28,670 bases of DNA. It comes from Sphingomonas sanxanigenens (GTDB lineage: Bacteria; Pseudomonadota; Alphaproteobacteria; Sphingomonadales; Sphingomonadaceae). The notes under the pieces are model-generated. The model searched no databases. It worked only from the letters and a program-made list of their open reading frames with translations, and was not told where the DNA came from. Positions 26,353 through 28,670 of the stretch are shown here, piece after piece. The stretch covers positions 1 through 28,670 of the forward strand of contig QFNN01000028.1 of assembly GCA_003240855.1 (NCBI GenBank). The letters are read 5' to 3'. A program made the position numbers and the translations under genes. Position 1 is the first letter of the stretch, and each line of letters opens with the position of its first letter.

Positions 26353-27707
26353 AACTCGCGCGACAATGCGAACTCGAAGCGCGTTCGCTTGAACTGATAG
26401 AGGCCGACGGTGGAATCGTTGACCGATCGCGTCACGCGGATCAGCGGCGACAGCCCCTTGAAGCTGAACTGGCGCAGGATGACCCCGCCGGTCACATCCC
26501 AGCGCGCATCGTTGCGCGTCCTTGGGAAAAGCGGCAGCCGGGCGTCGGAACCCAGCATCCCTATGCTCCCCTGTACGAACACCAATTGTCGCCCGAATGC
26601 GCGGGATAGGAGCATTTCCACCGATCCGCTCGTCGTCGCCAGCGATTTCGCCTCGGCCGTCTGCCGATCGAAACGCACCGCGAAGCGTGCGCTCAGCCGC
26701 GGCGTGATGGCGCGGTCATAGGCGATGCTGAGATCGTATAGCGTGCCGTTCTGCGCCGAAATCTGGCGATAGCGGTTCTTGAGGACCGTGCCTTCCGCCT
26801 CAATCTGGCTCATCGGGTCGAGCGGCTTCAGATAGTTGAGCGTCGCGCCATAGCTGGTCGAATAAAGATCGCCGCCGAACCAGCGCTTGCTCGCCACCAC
26901 CGCGGGGCGCCAGCGCGCGCGGCCGGTGCGGATCTCAGGCCCTGCCGCGACGGTCGCGATCACGTCGTTGAACTGCGATTCGCCGTAGAGATTGGCGCTG
27001 GCGGAGACGCGGGCGAGCAGGCCGACATGATCGTTGAGGTCAGTCCGCGCGAAGGCCTGCCCCGATAGCGAGGCGCCGATGCCTGATCGCGCCCGCGCGT
27101 CGCGGTCGAGCTGCAGCGGCGCGACCACCGTGTCGACGGTCTGCTGGTCGGGCGCGCGGTTTATGTTGCTGTCGGGGGCGACCGCGATCTCGAACGAGCC
27201 GCCGAAGGGCTTGTTCGATCGTAGCGCGACCGCGAACTGGTCGACTGCGCGCGCCACATCCTCGGGCAGGCCGGCCGACCCCACGCGCCGCAATTCGCGC
27301 CGTGCTCCGGCTTCGTCGCCCGACGCGGCGAGCAGCCGGGCCAGTTCAAGGCGCACACGTTGCGCGCGGGGCTTTTCGTCGAGAATCTCGCGCAACAGCT
27401 CGATCGCGCCATAGCGGTCGCCCTGCGCTTCGCGAAGCTGCGACAGGCGGAAGCGCGCTTCGGCGCGCGCATCCGCGTCGGGATCGTGCGTCAAGCCGCG
27501 CAACAGCGTCTCCGCGTCGGAAATCCGGCCGCTATCGACATAAGCCCGCGCAATCGCCAGCACATTGGCCGCGTTCAGTCCGGTGACGCAATGCGTCTTG
27601 TCGGGGCAGGGGCGGGGCTGCGCATCGGACGCCGGGGCTGGCGACGCCTGCGCAGCCGCTCCGCTCGCCGCGACCAGCGCGATGGCGGCGATCAGAAGGC
27701 GGATCAT
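26349..27707 (-). CDS. Slam-type surface lipoprotein assembly modifier (TPR plus outer-membrane barrel)
   Basis: The 452-residue outer-membrane protein resembles Slam (DUF560) proteins, which help move lipoproteins across the outer membrane to the cell surface. A signal peptide (about 1-20) is followed by a TPR-like periplasmic domain (about 45-150; LAIARAYVDSGRISDAETLL, YGAIELLREILDEKPRAQRV). The C-terminal beta-barrel covers about 165-452, beginning at FEIAVAPDSNINRAP. The last strand ends FEFALSREF with terminal Phe, as expected for BAM insertion. PCPDKTHC near residue 34 has two Cys that may form a disulfide. It follows a TbpB-like lipoprotein candidate by 15 bp, the layout known for Slam and its substrate in Neisseria relatives. 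Confidence 0.85.
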   Translation of the reverse strand: MIRLLIAAIALVAASGAAAQASPAPASDAQPRPCPDKTHCVTGLNAANVLAIARAYVDSGRISDAETLLRGLTHDPDADARAEARFRLSQLREAQGDRYGAIELLREILDEKPRAQRVRLELARLLAASGDEAGARRELRRVGSAGLPEDVARAVDQFAVALRSNKPFGGSFEIAVAPDSNINRAPDQQTVDTVVAPLQLDRDARARSGIGASLSGQAFARTDLNDHVGLLARVSASANLYGESQFNDVIATVAAGPEIRTGRARWRPAVVASKRWFGGDLYSTSYGATLNYLKPLDPMSQIEAEGTVLKNRYRQISAQNGTLYDLSIAYDRAITPRLSARFAVRFDRQTAEAKSLATTSGSVEMLLSRAFGRQLVFVQGSIGMLGSDARLPLFPRTRNDARWDVTGGVILRQFSFKGLSPLIRVTRSVNDSTVGLYQFKRTRFEFALSREF

Positions 27708-27722
27708 CGCATCTGATCTTGG

Positions 27723-28670
27723 CTATTGCGCCTTGCCGACGACCGCGCCGACCGCGACGCCATTGGCTCCGGTCAGGCGGAATGTGTATCCGATCTCGCT
27801 GCCCGTCGGCCCGAAAAAGGCGCCGTTGAAATTGCCGCTATAGACATTGCCGTCCGCGTCGGTGCCCTGTTGGACGAAAGTTCCGTTGAAGCCGCCGCCA
27901 AATGCCGCGATCGATCCGGAGCCACGGAAAATGCCCAATGACTTGACCTGGCTGGTGATCGCGTGCGTGCCGGTCAGATTCAGGTCGGTCGCCACGGTCA
28001 TATTACTGAAATTGGCTGTAAAGCTGGCATTTCCCGTCAATGCGTAACCGCCGCTGTTCGTCGCCCAGAGGCCATCGACATTGGTGACGTAGCTTGCCGA
28101 TCCGGTGCTGGGCTGGCTTGCGCCCTGGCGGATGCCATAGACGAAATATCGCTGCTCCACGGCGCCTGTGCTGGCGTTCGACGTGGCCCAGGTGCCGTAG
28201 CTCACATAGGATAGCGCAAGGAGCAGATTGGCGCTTCCGGGGTTGAAGAGCACAAGCTGGTCCTGCCGCCCGCCGCTGCCGTCGACCTTGTAAACGGTGA
28301 TGACGACATTGCTGTTCGCATTATCCTTGCTGGCGGGCAGGAAGTTCATGCCGGACGACCCGTCATAGACGGTATATCCGCCGGTCGCGGCGTCATAGCT
28401 GAGCGTCGCGCCGCCGTCGAAATTGGTGGCCGATGAGCTGATCGACGACAATGTGCCGCCGGAGCCCTGGATAGCGCCGATCTTGCCCGAGCTGATCGAG
28501 AAGGTCTCGCTCACCGTCAGCGGATCCAGCCGACTATTGGTTGGAGCTGGCGTCGGAGTGGGCGTCGGCGTCGGAGTGGGCGTCGGCGTCGGCGTCGGAG
28601 TGGGCGTCGGCGTCGGCGTCGGAGTGGGCGTCGGCGTCGGAGTGGGCGTCGGCGTCGGAGTGGGCGTCGG
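27723..28670 (-). CDS. TbpB-like surface lipoprotein candidate, 5' end outside the window
   Basis: The visible 315 residues end at a TAG at 27723. The frame stays open through the right edge, so the start, and presumably a lipobox, are not seen. An N-terminal Thr-Pro repeat (28543-28670) links to a Gly/Ser/Thr-rich beta domain. The C-terminal part shows the transferrin-binding-protein-like barrel hallmark (FNGTFVQQGTDADGNVYSGN, then FNGAFFGPTGSEIGYTFRL). Such proteins are surface-anchored lipoproteins binding iron or other ligands; here the ligand is unknown. The GTG at 28514 is not the real start, because the reading frame upstream is continuous Thr-Pro codons. The gene for its probable exporter (Slam-like) lies immediately downstream. 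Confidence 0.85.
   Translation of the reverse strand, partial: PTPTPTPTPTPTPTPTPTPTPTPTPTPTPTPTPTPTPTPTPAPTNSRLDPLTVSETFSISSGKIGAIQGSGGTLSSISSSATNFDGGATLSYDAATGGYTVYDGSSGMNFLPASKDNANSNVVITVYKVDGSGGRQDQLVLFNPGSANLLLALSYVSYGTWATSNASTGAVEQRYFVYGIRQGASQPSTGSASYVTNVDGLWATNSGGYALTGNASFTANFSNMTVATDLNLTGTHAITSQVKSLGIFRGSGSIAAFGGGFNGTFVQQGTDADGNVYSGNFNGAFFGPTGSEIGYTFRLTGANGVAVGAVVGKAQ
28543..28670 (-). repeat. in-frame hexanucleotide tandem repeat encoding a Thr-Pro linker
   Basis: From 28543 the + strand is built only of 6-base units: one GGAGCT, then GGAGTG and GGCGTC, running 21 full units to the window edge. On the coding strand all encode Pro-Thr or Thr-Pro, apart from one Ala codon in the GGAGCT unit. 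GGAGTG units are separated by GGCGTC runs of 2, 3, 3, 2 and 2, so larger units of 18 and 24 bases have duplicated. Because 6 is divisible by 3, slippage changes linker length but not frame. Confidence 0.97.

Noticed and set aside
28512..28514. GTG at 28514 as the start of the TbpB-like gene
   Set aside because: The frame continues open upstream through LDPLT and the Thr-Pro repeat to the window edge, and no ribosome binding site precedes the GTG.

Overview
The window is GC-rich, tightly packed chromosomal DNA. It most resembles an alphaproteobacterium of the Sphingomonadaceae (Sphingomonas/Sphingobium-like), judging from protein character, dense gene packing, frequent GTG/TTG starts and small sphingomonad-type hypotheticals. 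This placement is an inference from protein features, not from a marker search. Nearly all long reading frames antisense to argG, dnaN, pepP, ptrB and gyrB are GC-driven shadows.

Layout from left to right. Positions 1-2.6 kb hold the tail of an unknown gene, a small secreted protein, argG and a divergent secreted triple EF-hand protein. Positions 2.6-6.9 kb hold a leftward cytochrome b / SUOX-fold molybdoenzyme / cyclopropane synthase operon, a divergent flavin reductase and a TauE/SafE exporter. Positions 6.1-10 kb hold the leftward chain SDR, rlmN, tauE-like, with a divergent LysR regulator. Positions 10-11.6 kb hold a translationally coupled trio: histidine phosphatase, IalB-like secreted protein, ACT-domain protein. 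Positions 11.7-15.9 kb hold an outer-membrane barrel gene closed by a clear terminator, then dnaN, a zinc-ribbon/YbjQ-like gene, a secreted protein on the other strand, and recF. Positions 15.9-21.2 kb hold a small hypothetical, an AraC regulator, oligopeptidase B and a three-domain aminopeptidase P. Positions 21.2-23.3 kb hold small proteins, tRNA-Thr(GGT) and threonine synthase. Positions 23.4-26.4 kb hold gyrB and a hotdog thioesterase.

The right edge (26.3-28.67 kb) carries the most distinctive locus: a TbpB-like surface lipoprotein candidate, cut by the window end inside a Thr-Pro hexanucleotide repeat, followed 15 bp later by a Slam-type (surface lipoprotein assembly modifier) outer-membrane protein. 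They form an apparent substrate/exporter pair.

Housekeeping functions dominate: replication (dnaN, recF, gyrB), Arg and Thr synthesis, rRNA methylation and peptide turnover. Accessory interest lies in the Slam pair, the molybdoenzyme/cytochrome b module, and the atypical YbjQ-like insert between dnaN and recF. No insertion sequence, prophage, CRISPR array or integrase was seen.
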